Source of the DNA: Opeltia flavorubescens
Lineage: Eukaryota > Ascomycota > Lecanoromycetes > Teloschistales > Teloschistaceae
Direction of reading: 5' to 3'
NCBI GenBank assembly: GCA_000442125.1
Contig: KE546976.1
Coordinates: 1-64,000, forward strand
DNA length: 64,000 nucleotides
This document shows positions 1 through 14,200 of this stretch, piece after piece. The position numbers were made by a program, and so were the translations under genes. Under the pieces are notes generated by a model. That model was not told where the DNA came from. It ran no database searches and saw nothing but the letters and a program-made list of their open reading frames with translations. Position 1 is the stretch's first letter. Every line of letters starts with the position of its first letter.

Positions 1-100
1 CCTAACCCTAACCCTAACCCTAACCCTAACCCTAACCCTAACCCTAACCCTAACCCTAACCCTAACCCTAACCCTAACCCTAACCCTAACCCTAACCCTA
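1..100. repeat. Telomere, (CCCTAA)n
   Basis: About 16.7 perfect tandem copies of CCCTAA read 5' to 3' from the first base, i.e. TTAGGG on the strand running outward. This is the usual telomere repeat of filamentous ascomycetes, so the window starts at a true chromosome end. The last copy reads CCCTAG and runs straight into unique sequence (GGTAAGCTCG), so there is no zone of degenerate telomere variants. Confidence 0.98.
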
Positions 101-430
101 GGTAAGCTCGACGCCTTCGGCGCCGACCAACGCAGCACGAAGCTCCTGCGCGCCGAACTCGTTCCTGGCTGCCGTACAGAGATCGCCCATGCACCAAATC
201 TTTGCAGTTGAATAACGCAGCCAGTTCTTACCTAAAATTGATGTATAGTAGCTTATTTGAAAGCGCTTATCGTGCGTTTTTCGTGCATACACTTTTTATC
301 TAGATCGGATCAGAACTGGTTGAGTTATATACGTGCAAAGTTTGTGTATACGGGCGGTTTCGATGGGGTGATCTGCAGCAGGGAGTAATATCTTGGCGTC
401 CGAATCGGGCGATTTTCGCGGAATTATGCG
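101..430. other. Unique-composition collar between telomere and AT-rich block
   Basis: About 330 bases of near-normal GC content with CpA and TpG present, unlike the RIP block that follows at about 430. A minus-strand open frame of 64 codons (292 down to 98) runs toward the telomere and its stop codon TAG lies in the telomere junction itself. I do not recognise the peptide. It could be the broken end of a subtelomeric gene capped by telomere addition, or chance. No other feature is seen. Confidence 0.5.
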
Positions 431-3400
431 GAATTATTGTAATTATTAGTAGATAGCTTTAAAAAATATTCTAGATATATTTAACGAAAAACTCGATTTC
501 GAATTAAATACTACCGACTAAAAAAAAAATAACAAATTCGATATTATAAAATTCGCTAATAATAGTTTAGAAACTAAAAAGCTAAAAAAATATAAAAAAT
601 ATTTTATTAGATTTTTAAAATCCGAATCGAAAAAAATATATTTTTAATTAAACGCGGAAAAGATATATATCTATTTTTTTCGCGAATTTATAGTATTTAA
701 TAACGAACTTTTAGTTAATTATTTATATTCGAAGGTTTAAGATAAAAACCGGTAAAAAAAAATTAAAGTAATAAAAATTACAAACTTTTTATAATAGCGA
801 TTCTTTTTTTTTTAATATCAAACTTTTATCTTTATATAATAGCTAATAAATCCTATAATACTATTTAAAAATAAGCTATTTAAATATATTAAAAACGATA
901 CTTTTATTTTTATAAGCTTTAAATTTGAGATTATATATTAAAGGCCTTTTAAAAATACCGTTTTATATTTATAACCAGACCTATATAAAAAAAATAAAAA
1001 AATACTATAAAAGAAGATTATTCTATTATTTAAATATTTATAGATCTATAAAACTATAATAAAATTTATATAAATCGTAATCAATTATTAGAATAAAATT
1101 AATAGCTAATTATAATAAAAATTCGTTATTATAAATATAAAAAGGTCGGAGTACCTATAAAAAATATAAAAAAACTACCGCCGATATCTATCTTATAAAA
1201 CTAGCGTTATATTATTCAGTAAAACGTTTAAATATTATACTCTAGTCGATTTTAGAACCCAATATAAATCGAATTAAAAAAATTTTATCGAGTATAATAA
1301 AATATAATAAGTTATTAAATAGTATATAATAAGTAAAACCAGTAGAATAACTTTATAAAAAAGTTAGTAATAGCGGTATTAGTTTATTTAATATATAATA
1401 AAAAAATTATATAAAATAATAAAAGAACGGACGAGTAATTAATTAAAATAACAAAAAAAAGCGTACTAAAAGGTTATTCTAGTAAAAAACCTAAATATTT
1501 TAAAAAATACAGGTAAAAAGATAATATTTATACTACTAGCTATAGCTTCGGGTCCGAAAACAGTAGAATATATATCTCTATCTTTTATATAGGTATAATT
1601 CGACTAACCTATTTATTAATTTAAAAGACTTTTTATCTAAATAATTAATTACAGTCGCTATAATATTAATTAATATATTTAATAATCGAAAAGCGTTACA
1701 ATTAAAGGAGGAGATAATCTAGCGCCCTATTTTTAAAAAAAATACAATATTTAGAGGCTTTATAGAATTTTTAAAAACGATAATTAAAAACTATTAATTA
1801 AATATTAAATTAGATTTAATATTAATTTTATTTAAAATAAAACAATTTAAAAACAAAATAGATTATTTTAAAAAGACCGATAATAATAATAAATCTAGAT
1901 TAAAAAAATCGGATTAAAAAACTTTAAAAAAAAAAAAAAAAAAAAAAATACTAAAGCGCTATTAATAGATTAAATATTATATATATCTTTAACTCTATAA
2001 ATAACTTTTTATAATCGGCTTTCTCCTATATTTTATAAAAGTAAAAAACCTCTAATATAATAATAAGATACTACAGAACTTAACCTATATAAAAAAGCGA
2101 TTATTATTAAAAAGATTATATAATTATTAAACGGAAAACTAGTATTATTTAATATTTAATATATTTATAACGACTTTAAAGTTAAATAAATATAGTTAAA
2201 ATTAATATATATAAATATCTAGTTAATCGATAATCTTTAAATAAAAGCTAATTATCGAATTTTACTTAATATATAATATTTTATATTCGTATAATTATAA
2301 TAACCTTAATTAGAATTTTTATTAAAAAATAGGAAAACTATTATTAAAGTAATTAAAATCGATAAAAAAAAGTATTAAAATTATTTAATTTCTATTATAA
2401 ATATCGCGAAAACTTTATATAGTAATTTTTAAGGTAATTAAATTAGAAAAATTTATAACACGCAGTTTAAATCTAATTTTAATAGATTTATAATAATATT
2501 TTATTTTTCGAAAAAAAAATTTCTATATTATTATAGATTTTATCTATATCTTTTTTTATTATTCTAAAAAATTTATTCTAATTATATCCGGATAAATAGA
2601 ATAATAAAACGATTCGCAAGATTATTTTAAAATTTTATTTTTTTAAAAAATATTCCTTTTTTATATTAGTATTAATACCGTCTGTTAACGAAATAAATTT
2701 TTTTTTTTCTATTTTTATTTAATTAAAAGTTATTAAATCGATAAAAATATTAAAAAAACTAAAAAAAAGTCTAATAGATATTTTAATATCTTTATCTTTA
2801 ATAAAATCCGGCTTATATATATTAGATCTAATATATTATTTTTCCGATATATNTAGCCGTTTTTATTAATATTAATTAATATATAAAATAAAGATTAGAA
2901 TTATATTTATTTATACTTTTATTTTAATCTATTACTTATTAATAGGTATTTTACTTTTTAAATTTACGTTAAAAAGAGTAATAAAAGCGTTATAACGATC
3001 TAAAAAAAAAAACTAGATAATAGAATTAGGCGAAACGCGTAAAATTAATATATAAATAACGCGTTAATACGTTAAAATTATCGAATTTAACCAATTTTTA
3101 CTAAATTAATAATCGAATATTTTTTTCTATCTAGAAATAGTTTTAAGACTCTAAAAATTATATAGGTTAGCGGAATTAAATTAATAATAAAATAGACTGG
3201 TTTAATAATACTAGCTTTTTAGATTTTTAATAATTAAATATAAAGCTAATTTTTAAATTATTAATACTAATTAAATCGCTAAAATAAATATATTTCGATC
3301 CGGACTTTTATTAAAAATAATAATTTTATAATTTTAATTTTATTAATAACTATTTAATTTTATCTATATTTTTTTAATTATAAAAATCTATTACTATAAA

Positions 3401-5217
3401 ATATAATAATAGTAGAGATAATATATTCCAAATATATAATCCCTTTTATAGATATAACCGTATATATCGATATAGCAAACCTACTCTATATCTTTTATAG
3501 TAAAAGAGCTTTTTTAATATCTTTAATTAGAAAACGGAACGTTATTAATTAAAGGGTAATTATATATAATTATATTACTTTTATTAAAGAGGAGCCGGAA
3601 GATATAAAAAATAATATAAAAAACTAGTATAATTTTATTATACGTATAACCGAGTTTATACTCTTTTATATAAAATTTAAAAAGGAAGTATATCGCGTAA
3701 ATTAAAAGGAGATAATAGTATTAAATAATTAGAAGTAAAAGAATAATTATAAATATTTTTAAAATAATTATAATAGCGAATTAAACTAATAACTTATAAA
3801 TACTAGCGCTAATAATAATAAAATATTATTATAATCGGAATTAAATAAAAATAATATTTTTTTAATTAAATTTTACGCTATCGCCGAATAAATCGATATT
3901 ATAGGCGCGGTTTAACCAGTTTAAAAGTAGATAGTAGTAGTAAATATATTTATAGGCGTTAAAAAAAGGATATAAATATTTAAAAAGAATAATTATATAA
4001 ATAAACTAATTTAAACTAAAGCCCGGCGATTAAAACGGCCGTACCTTAAAATTATCGAAAAAATATTAGCTATTTAGCGCTAGAAAATAGGTAATATAAC
4101 GATATTTGTAGCTCCGCTAATAAAATAATCCGAAATATTACAGCTCTATAAATAGCGAATAAAAAAAGCGGTATTTAAAGAAAAAAATAGTTAAATTAAA
4201 AATAAAACGAAAAAAATTAAAAAAAAAAATAATCGTATCAAAAATAAAATAAAAAAAGCTAAATAAATAAATAAAGCGGTTATTAAATAGTATAATATTT
4301 TCGGTAAAAAAAAAACCTAATAAACGGTTAATTAAATTAATAATATTCGTTAAACGATAATAAACGTTATAATAAATTTTTTAAAGGCTAGTATAATAAT
4401 AATTGCGTTTTTTTTATTAAAATCTTAATCAATTAATATTAAAAAATTTATTACTATTTACTAATAGTAGATTAAATCGAAAACTAAAATAATAAATACG
4501 CGGTTTATACGGTTTATTTATATCGTGGACCTATAGAAATATTACTAACGCCTTATTTCCGACTTTAATAATAATAATAGCTAAATAAATTAAAAGATTA
4601 AAAGGCTAGAGCTAATAAAAGGACCGGGCTAGAATAATTAAACGCTTTATATCGACCTTTTCCTATATAAAATAAAAGGCTTTATATTTACTAAAAATCG
4701 ATTAAAAAAAAACGGTTTAGATTCTAAATTAATTAAAGTATATAAAAATTTAAATAACCGTTTAAACGACGGCTATAAATTTTATAATATTTATATAATA
4801 TTAGGAGTTAGTATATTTATTTTTCTATTAAAGTAATACGAGAATCGCCTATTAATAAATTCTATTCCTATTTTTCTAAACGCGGTTTTTAACTAGGAAA
4901 TAGATTTAGGAAATATCCGAAAAAACTACTAAATATTATTATAAAAGTAATTAATAAGATAATACTAAACTATAAAAAGATTATTAACCGCGCTTTTAAA
5001 GCGGTTATTAACCTTTTATATTAGTACTAACTCTTTAAAAAGCTGGAAATTAAATAAAAATCTAAAAAAAATAATTAAAGAATATTATTAAAACTATTAG
5101 CTAAATAAAAAAAAAAGGAATAGAATATACTAACCTAAAAAGAGGAAAATAAAAAAGATACTATTAAAGAAAATAAAAAAGATATTAAAAATAAAAATAA
5201 AAAAAATACTAAAAAAA

Positions 5218-5345
5218 ATAACAAAAAAAATACCGGATATAAAAATAAAAAAAAAGCTAGATATAAAAACGAAAAAAATACTAAATATAAAAACAAAAAA
5301 AGTACCGGATACGAAAACGAATAAAGTATAAAAAAAAAAGCGTAG
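5218..5345. repeat. Degenerate 24-bp tandem repeat in A-rich tract
   Basis: A short run of imperfect 24-bp units of the form TAGATATAAAAACGAAAAAA followed by ATAC, about four to five copies. The unit is a multiple of three, as expected if it came from an acidic or lysine-rich low-complexity stretch of a coding sequence before RIP. Only the repeat itself is seen; the coding origin is inference. Confidence 0.45.
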
Positions 5346-7772
5346 AGGCCTATAGTAATATTATTCCAATAGTTTTTTCTAATAATTAGAATATAGGGAT
5401 AGTTTTAATAAATAATAAAAGATATATAATAAAGCCGATATATTTATAAAATTATTAATAACTTAATAAAAGAATAAAAATTATAAATAATAAAAATTAA
5501 ATAATAATATATTTATAGTTTTACTAATTTATTTTCCTCTATTATTTTTAATAGGTTATTATTAATATAAAATATATTTAGAAAGGTTTAAAAAATAGCT
5601 ATAGAAATAAAATTTTCGAGATTTATTAAGCTGTATATTATAAAAAAACGAGTTTTATACTAGAAGTTAAATTTCTATAAATTATATTTAACGCTTATTT
5701 TATTATTATAATAAGAGTATAAAAAAAACCCGATAATCGGGTTTTACTAATATTTATATCCGCGCTTTTAGTTTACCGATTAACGCGAAATTTAATATTA
5801 TTTACTTAATTAAAGCTATACCTTTTTTTTTAAATTTCTATTTTTTTTTTTAATTTAATTTTATTAAAAAGCCTAATATTAGTTTTAAAAAATAAATTTA
5901 TTATTTAAAATCCGCTTATAATACTTTAGAATCTATATAAAAATAATAAAAAAATAATAAATTTTATATATTTAAATAGATTTATTCTATATTTAACTTA
6001 TAAAACGGTAGATATATATAGTTTTTAATAGTTATAATTTTAATAATAACGAGCTAGCGATAATTAATAGGATAATTATAAAAAATAAACGGGTCTTCTA
6101 ATAGTAATATAGATAAAAGTATATTAATAAACGTTTATAACGGCTATATATTTAATTTAAGATAGTTTATATTATAATTTATATTTTTATTAAAACTAGA
6201 AGCTAATTAAATAGCTGTAAAATATAATTAAAAACTAGTAAAAAAATTAATAAAAGGAAAAAATAATAAAAAATATTTAATAAAAAAATCTAAAATATTT
6301 AAATAGGTATTTAAAATTAAAATAAAAAAAAATAATATTAAATTTATCGCGGGTAAATATATATTATCTATTACGGTACTTTTTAACGCTAATAATAATA
6401 AATATAAAAAATAAATTTTAAAAATAAATAAAATAATTATTAAAATTTAAATAGTAATTAAATAAAATATTCAAAAAGTAATAACTAATCGAATAGAATT
6501 TAGAACGATTTTTAAAAGATATAAATATAATAATTACCTTTAAAAAATACCTATAATTATAAAAAAGACAATAGAATAAGCGAATAATTAAAATAGCGCT
6601 AGTATTAATATTAAAGCTCGATAAATAGAGTTTATATATAATTAAATAACTATAAAAAGTATTACTAAATAGATTTCTAGAGTATAAATAGAAGTAGATA
6701 GTTTATAATATTAGTACCATCTATTTATTTATTATACGAAAGTATTATACTTTATATCCAATATAATAAACTTAATAACTAGATAAAAAGAATAGAGTAT
6801 ATATTTAGGTTATATAGGCTTTAAAGAGACGTTTTAAAATTAATAAAATAGCTTTTATCTATATTTTAATTTCTTTCTTTATATTATTAACTTTTTATTA
6901 ATTTATTTTAAAGACGGTTAAGTTAATCGCGAAGTTTAAATATAGGAATTTTAAAGCTTTAAAAAGCTATTATTCTTTAATTATTACTTTTTATTCTTTT
7001 CTATTACCTATAGGGATTAAAATATAAAATTATATAAGAAAGAAAAAGGAAATATAATTAATAAACTATATACTATATTAAACGCTAATATTTAAGGCGA
7101 TATTATATTATTTATATTTCTATTATAAAGGTTAGATATTTTTAATTAAATAATAATTAGATTAATATTAAAGATAAAATAATTTTAAATATTAATATAA
7201 TATTTTTAGATTATTAATTATTCAATAATCCTTTTAAATTTATCGAATTAAAAAAAAGCCTTTAAAATTTAGGTTTATATCGGCTCTAATAGACTAGTAT
7301 TTATTAATACTAGGGGTATTATATAAAACGCTACCTCTATTATAATATAAGCCGTAAACTTTTTTAAATAGAACTTTTATTTTTTACTAATTAAATTTAA
7401 TATATTATTTATTTTATTTATTTTATTTTTAATAATAAATTTTAATTATTAATTAATATCCTTTATTATAATATCTATTCTTAACTTCGGTTTACTATCT
7501 ATTTTAAACTATTAATATTTTTATAAAAAAATATAATATATATATTTAAACGCCGAAAAATATTTTTAAATAAATTTTACTCTATTTATTAAATTATTTC
7601 TTTTTCTATTATCTATTTAAATAATCCTTATTATTTGGATAAAAGACTTTATTTATTATTACCCGTGGTCTTTTACCGACGCTATTAAACTAGCGATTTG
7701 AAATAATAAAATAGATATTAGCTATTTATTTTTTTATATTTCGGAGCACTTTATAAATTTAGTAGATTAAAC

Positions 7773-8572
7773 TAGTTTCTCTAGTAGCGGCTAATCTATT
7801 TTACTATAGATAGAGCTATTAACCGGAGTAGTAAATAGAATTAACTTTCCTAATAACAGCTAATCTATTTTACTATAAATAAAGCTATTAGCCGGAATAA
7901 TAAATAGGACTAATTTTTCTAATAGCGGCTAATTTATTTTATTATAGATAGGATTATTAAATAAAATAGCGAATAGAATTAATTTTACTAATAGCGGCTA
8001 ATCTATTTTATTATAGATAAAACTATCGAATAAAATAATAAATAGGACTAATTTTACCGGTAGCGGCTAATTTATATTATTATAAATATAGCTATTAATT
8101 AAAGTAATAAATAAAATTAATTTTACTGGTAGCGGCTAATTTATTTTACTATAGATAAGGCGATTAACTAAAATAATAAATAGAACTAATTTTACCGGTA
8201 GTAACTAATTTATTTTACTATAAATAGGGCTATTAACCAGAATAATAAATAGGACTAATTTTACTAATAGCGGCTAATCTATATTACTATAGATATAGCT
8301 ATTAACTAGAGTAGTAAATAAAACCAATTTTATTAATAGCGGCTGAACTATTTTACTATAAATTTAGCTATTAATTAAAATAGTAAATAGAATTAACTTT
8401 ATTAATAGCGGTTAATCTATTTTAATATAGATAAAACTATTAATTAAAATAGTAAATAAAACCAGTTTTACTAATAAAAGCTAATTTATTTCGCTATAAA
8501 TATCGCGGTCGATTAAAATAGTAAATAGGACTAGTTTAATAGATAGCGGCTAGTTATTTTTTTTTTTTAATT
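7773..8572. repeat. 69-bp tandem array, about 12 copies
   Basis: A landmark reading GCGGCTAAT or a one- to three-base variant recurs with the CTAAT at 7791, 7860, 7929, 7998, 8067, 8136, 8205, 8274, 8343, 8412, 8481 and 8550: eleven successive intervals of exactly 69 bases. Between landmarks the units share CTATTTTACTATAGATA, AGCTATTAA, and a run like GTAAATAGAATTAATTTTAC. Copies differ mostly by C/T and G/A changes. 69 is 23 codons, so the array may derive from a repeat protein that was later RIP-mutated; no unit is open now. No unique spacers are present, so this is not a CRISPR. Confidence 0.9.
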
Positions 8573-11169
8573 GTTATAGTCGTTAATTAGGCTAGTAAAT
8601 ATAAATAGCCTAGAAATTATTTATTAATCCTTTCTTTCGCCTTTATAGCGCTTTTTAGAATTTATAATTTAATATAAATTTATATTATTTAAACGTTTAA
8701 AGTTAAAGCGGTTCTAATAAATATTATTCGTATTATTAATAATACTTTTTATAAAAAAATCTTAATAGTTTTTTCTATTACTAGACTCTATTATTAATAT
8801 ACCGCTTTTATTATTTTTATCTATAATTACTAAAAATATTTCGATTGCGTTTATAATAAAAAATTAAAAATCTATTAAAAAAACCTTCGGAGTCTAATAT
8901 AAAAAAGGGGTAATTATATTAATCGCGACGAGATTCGAGAAAACGAGATTTAAAAGCTAGTTAAATTATTTCGCCTCTTTTTATATAGCGGTATTATTCC
9001 TATTTATTTTATAAAAACTATATTTTTTAAATAATTAATTTATTTATTTAATATTTATAATTATAAAATTAAATTATTTAGGCTATAAATAGATTTAAAC
9101 TTTATTTTATCCTTTAAATTTATTAGATCGCAAATTATTTAAAAGTATAAAAAAAATATTCTATTATAAAAGAAGGGCTGATTTTTTTTTTTTTTTTTAG
9201 ATTTTTTACTAACGGTTCTATTAAAAATTTTTTTAAAAGGTCTAATACTATTAGTTAGTAATAATTTTATAATTTTTTAATTAAAAAAAGCTATTACGGT
9301 TTTTAATATCTATAAATATCTACTATTTATAGAAGTTTTATAAATAGGTAAAAAATTCCTTTACAGCTTTCTTTAAACGTTAATATAGCGTGGTTATAAT
9401 TTATTATTTAAAGAAATTCGAAAAGGTTTAATATAGATTATAAATAATATAGGTTAAAAATATAGTTAAATTTATATCTAGGCTATAATAAAGTCTTATT
9501 TTAAAATATCCGCGGTTTTTTATTCCTATAATTTATTAAACGGTTATATATTTAAATAAAAAAAAGTTTTAAAAATTAAGGTAAATAAATAAATATCGGT
9601 ATATATATATTCTATTATTTATTTAAAGTTTTATTTAGTTTTATATATATTTATTAGCGTAATAATAAGTATTAATAAAACCTAAAATAATTATAATAAT
9701 AAAAAGATAGCGTTTATAATAACTATATATTATAAATAAATAATTGTTTTATTTATAAAAATAGCTAAAATTATTTTTACTCGGCTATTAAGTAGTTTAT
9801 TCCCTATTTTACCCGGATATTAAATAGTCCTATTTCTTTTTTTTTTATTAATACTATTAGTCGATATTTTAACTTTTTATAATTTTATATTATAGAAAAT
9901 CTAATAGATTTATTTTTCTAATTCTTCTTTAGTTAAAGGGTTTATTAAAAAATTCGGGGTAAATAAAAAAAGTAGTTTTTATAAAATTCGAGATCTCGTT
10001 TTAATATTTTATATTTAAAACTTCGAGTTTTTATTTTTAAAATTATAATATTACTAGTTTAGCGTCCTATATTTTAAAAATTAATAAAATATAGCGATAT
10101 ATTAAAATATCGGAAACTTATAAGTATTTAGCGAAAATATATTTATATTTTAAACGGGGAATTATTCTATCTTTTTAATTCGGCGTACTAGTAAAACCTG
10201 TCCTATTTTATATTAATAGAGCTATAAAGCTATATAATAATATAAAAAATATACGGGACTTTAATAATAAATTACCGAGGGTTAAAATAAAAAACTTATT
10301 TATTTTTCTTATATTATAGGTTTAAAATAGTTTAAAATTCTTATCGTTTATTATACAGGCGCGTGGATATTTAATAAGCTTTAAAAGCTAAAAAATATCG
10401 TTAATTTTAGCTAAACCGCTAAAAATATTAAAATATAAATTTATAACCGATACTATTAAATTATTAGTTTTATATTTTCTAATATAAATAGATAAAATAC
10501 TACTTTAATAAATATTCTACTAGGTTTTTTATATAATTCTAAAATTAGCTAGTAGCTTAAAAAAAGGGTTTAATAAAAGGTTATATTCTATAAAATTATT
10601 TTTTAAATCTTTAAAAGTTTTCCAAGGTTATATATATATATATTATAATATATTTTTAGTATAATTTCTAGATTAGTTAGATATTTTAAAGAGAGGTCTA
10701 ATAAAAGGCTATATTTTTTAAAATAATCTTCCGAAGCTTTAAAAGTTATTTAAAACTAAATAGATAAAATATAAATATTTAATAAATTTTTATTACTATT
10801 AGTAATAAATTTATTAAAGGATATAAAAATACCTATTTATAATATCGCCAGCTTCTTATTAATAGCTATTTTTATAATAGAAAAGTCGATAAAATTTAAA
10901 TAATAAGAAATAAATAACCAGAAAAATAAATTTAAAAAAAAATTAAATTTTAACGGAGTAAATATTAAGCTTAAATATAAAAATAAACTAAAAGCTAGAA
11001 AAACTAGTTTAATTATACGGTTAGCTATACGGCCGTATTAATTATTTTAGAATAAATTAATTTTTATTAGGAAAATTAAAATAAAAAAAGTTTAATTATC
11101 GAGTAATATTAATTAAACGGATTTTTTTTATCTATTAATTAAATCGTCTTCAAAAATTTACTACGGAAT

Positions 11170-11290
11170 ATTTTAAAATAAAAGCTAATTATTAAATAAT
11201 ACTTTTAAAATACCGATAATTTATAATTAAATATCTTAAAATAAAAGCCGATTATTAAATAATAATTATAAAATACTAATAATTTATTCT
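11170..11290. repeat. Two-copy 63-bp direct repeat
   Basis: The sequence TTTAAAATAAAAGCTAATTA at about 11172 recurs 63 bases later as CTTAAAATAAAAGCCGATTA, and similarity continues through ATAATTTAT at the end of each copy. It is a two-copy tandem duplication inside the RIP block, with differences mainly of C/T and A/G type. 63 is also a multiple of three. Confidence 0.5.
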
Positions 11291-14200
11291 ATAAATTTTT
11301 ATATAAAAATAAGGTTATAAACCGTTTATTAGATTTTATAAAAGGTTTAATAAATAATAATTAAAAAAAATCGATCCGATATATTTATTATTTAATAAAT
11401 TAGAAAAAAAAAATCTATAATAGATCGAATATTATAAAATATACTATTATTTTAAAAAATTAATAGTAATAGTCTATATAGTATATACTATAATAGAGCT
11501 AGTATTAATACTAAAAATAATACCTTTAAAAATTATACCTATAAATCTATATTTTTTATCTTTTTTATATATTTTTACTAGTATTATCTTCTATTTCGAA
11601 TATTTCTATAAAACTCGTTTCTATATACAATTAAAGTTATTATATTTAAGATTCGAGATTATTATAAAATATTAAACTATTTAAACCGAGCCTATTTAAT
11701 ATTTATAAAAATATCGTTATATTTACTAACCTCTTTATAATTTACTTCTAAAATCTATTATATTCGAATATTTTTATCGCGACCGCTATTTTTAAGTTTA
11801 AAATTAAAATTAAAATTAATTAAATAATATATAATAGTTTAAAAGATTAGCTAACTAATAAAATATAAACTATTATATATATAATATATAGATTACTCGC
11901 GTTAAATATATAAAAGTCCTAATTATTAAAAAAAGAAATTATAAAGTCGACGGTTAATTAAGCGTTTTTAATCTACTATTTATATTAAATTTCCTATTAT
12001 AAATCGTCCAAGTTATTTAAATCGTTTAAATTTTAAATTTTTTAATAAAATTCTATTTTCTTTAAATATTTTGTATTAAATATTTTTATTAACTTTTTAA
12101 TTAAATATAAACTATTTCCGAATTATATATATAACCTCTCGTAACCTTTTAAATCTAAAACGATTTTATATAAAATCTTCCTTTTACTATTAATAGATAT
12201 AATTAGAATTTAACAGGTTTTAATTTAGCGATATAGTTTTATACAAACGTCTTTTTATAAAAAATTCTAAAAATTACCCTAAATTTAAAATAGGTAAAAT
12301 ATATAATTAAAGAATTTTTAAAAATTAGTATAATAAATAATAAAAAATAGTAATTTATTAATCTCTAAATAATACTAATATTTACGTTTAATAAAAGTAT
12401 TAAATTTAAAATTAAAAATCGAATTATTTAGAAGGTAAAATAATACCGGTATAGTAATAATAAACTTAATAAAAGGTAAAAATATAGAATAATAGTAAAA
12501 AGTAAAATACTAGCTTTAACCGCTCTAAAATATAGTTATTATAATAGCGTATATAGAAAAAGAATATTAAAAATAATATACGTTTATTTATAATAACGTA
12601 GAATAATTTAAAAATAAAAAGGTTATAAAAATTATATATATATAAAATAGAAGCGTTTTATTAATTAAATTAAATTAACTTTATATTTAAATAAAAATTT
12701 TATTAATTAGTAATTAAAGCTAGTATATATTCGCGTTATTTATTAATAAAAGCTAAATTAGTATAAAACGCGCTCGAGTTTTATTAAATTTAGTTTTTTT
12801 TATAACTTTTATTTAATTTATCCTATAATTCTATTTTAAAATATTTAAAAGTTATATTACTATTTAATATCTATAATTATATTTTTATTATTTTTATTTT
12901 AAAAAGCTCTTCGACCCTTTTTATATACCTAACCCTAATTTTTTTTTTAGAATAAAGGAATTCACTCGCGATATCTATAATTAAATATAATAAAAGTATA
13001 ATAATAGTAAATAATATAGCTTCGGACTATACTATAAGCTTTCTCGCGGATAAAATAGCCTATATAAAGGTTAAAAAACTAGTAGAATTTAATTATAATC
13101 GCTTTCTAATTAAAGATATACGGACGTAAATTAATATAATAGTTAGTAACTTTTATTAATAAATATAAAATATTATAATTACTTATTAATAATTTAAAAA
13201 GCTAAAATTATTTTATATTTCTATTTTAAAATATTAGTATACTTTTAAATAAAAAAGTAATTTAGGTATATTATCGAAAATAAATTAATAAATATTATAT
13301 TTTAGAATTATATAGATTAAAAAATATTTATAAAAATTTAAAACTTAAAGGAAGCCCTATAAATAATAATATATTATAATTACCCCGTAGATATAAATAT
13401 AAAATTAATCTATTATATAAAAAATATTTCTAAATTATATAAAATTGAATAGCGAAGAATTTAAAAATAATAAAATATTTATATATAAAAAATTTAATAT
13501 TTTAATAGAATTTAATCTATAAACTCTATATTTTTATATTAAAAAAAAAAATTAATTTTATAATTTAAAATTATCTAAATTAAAAAAAAAAATAAAGGAT
13601 TAAATATTTTAAAAAATACGTTTATATTTATATAAATTATTTTTTTTTAATATTTTAAAAAGATATTAACTATAAATTAAAGATAAATTATTAAAATTTT
13701 AGAAAAATAAAAGTAAAAATTTAATAAATAATTATCGGAATACTTTTAATCGGAATATAATTATTAATAATTAGTTTTAATCGATTTATTATAATTTATA
13801 AAAAGAACGAGTAAAAGAATAATTATTTAAATAAAATAATAAAAATATATTTTTAATAAAAAATAAAATTTAATAATTAAATATTACTTTAAATACTATT
13901 TTTTTATTATTACTATTTTATTGCTATTACTTTTTTATAGCTAATACTTTACTATTTCTTTTTATAATAATAGCGCGATATTAAAGTATAATAATCGAAT
14001 ACGCGATAAAAAAATATAGTAGTAGAATATATAATAATAGAATATAATATTAATCGAGTATATAATAATAGAATATAATAGTCGAATATATAATAACTAG
14101 GCGTAATAATTAGCTAAAAATAAAAACGTTATAGTTTATTAATTAAATATTACGTTTTATTATTAAGCTCGTCTAATTAATTAATAATATAGAAAGTTTT

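Noticed and set aside
7773-8572. CRISPR-like regular array
   Set aside because: Units are contiguous and similar along their whole 69 bases; no unique spacers, and the organism is a fungus.
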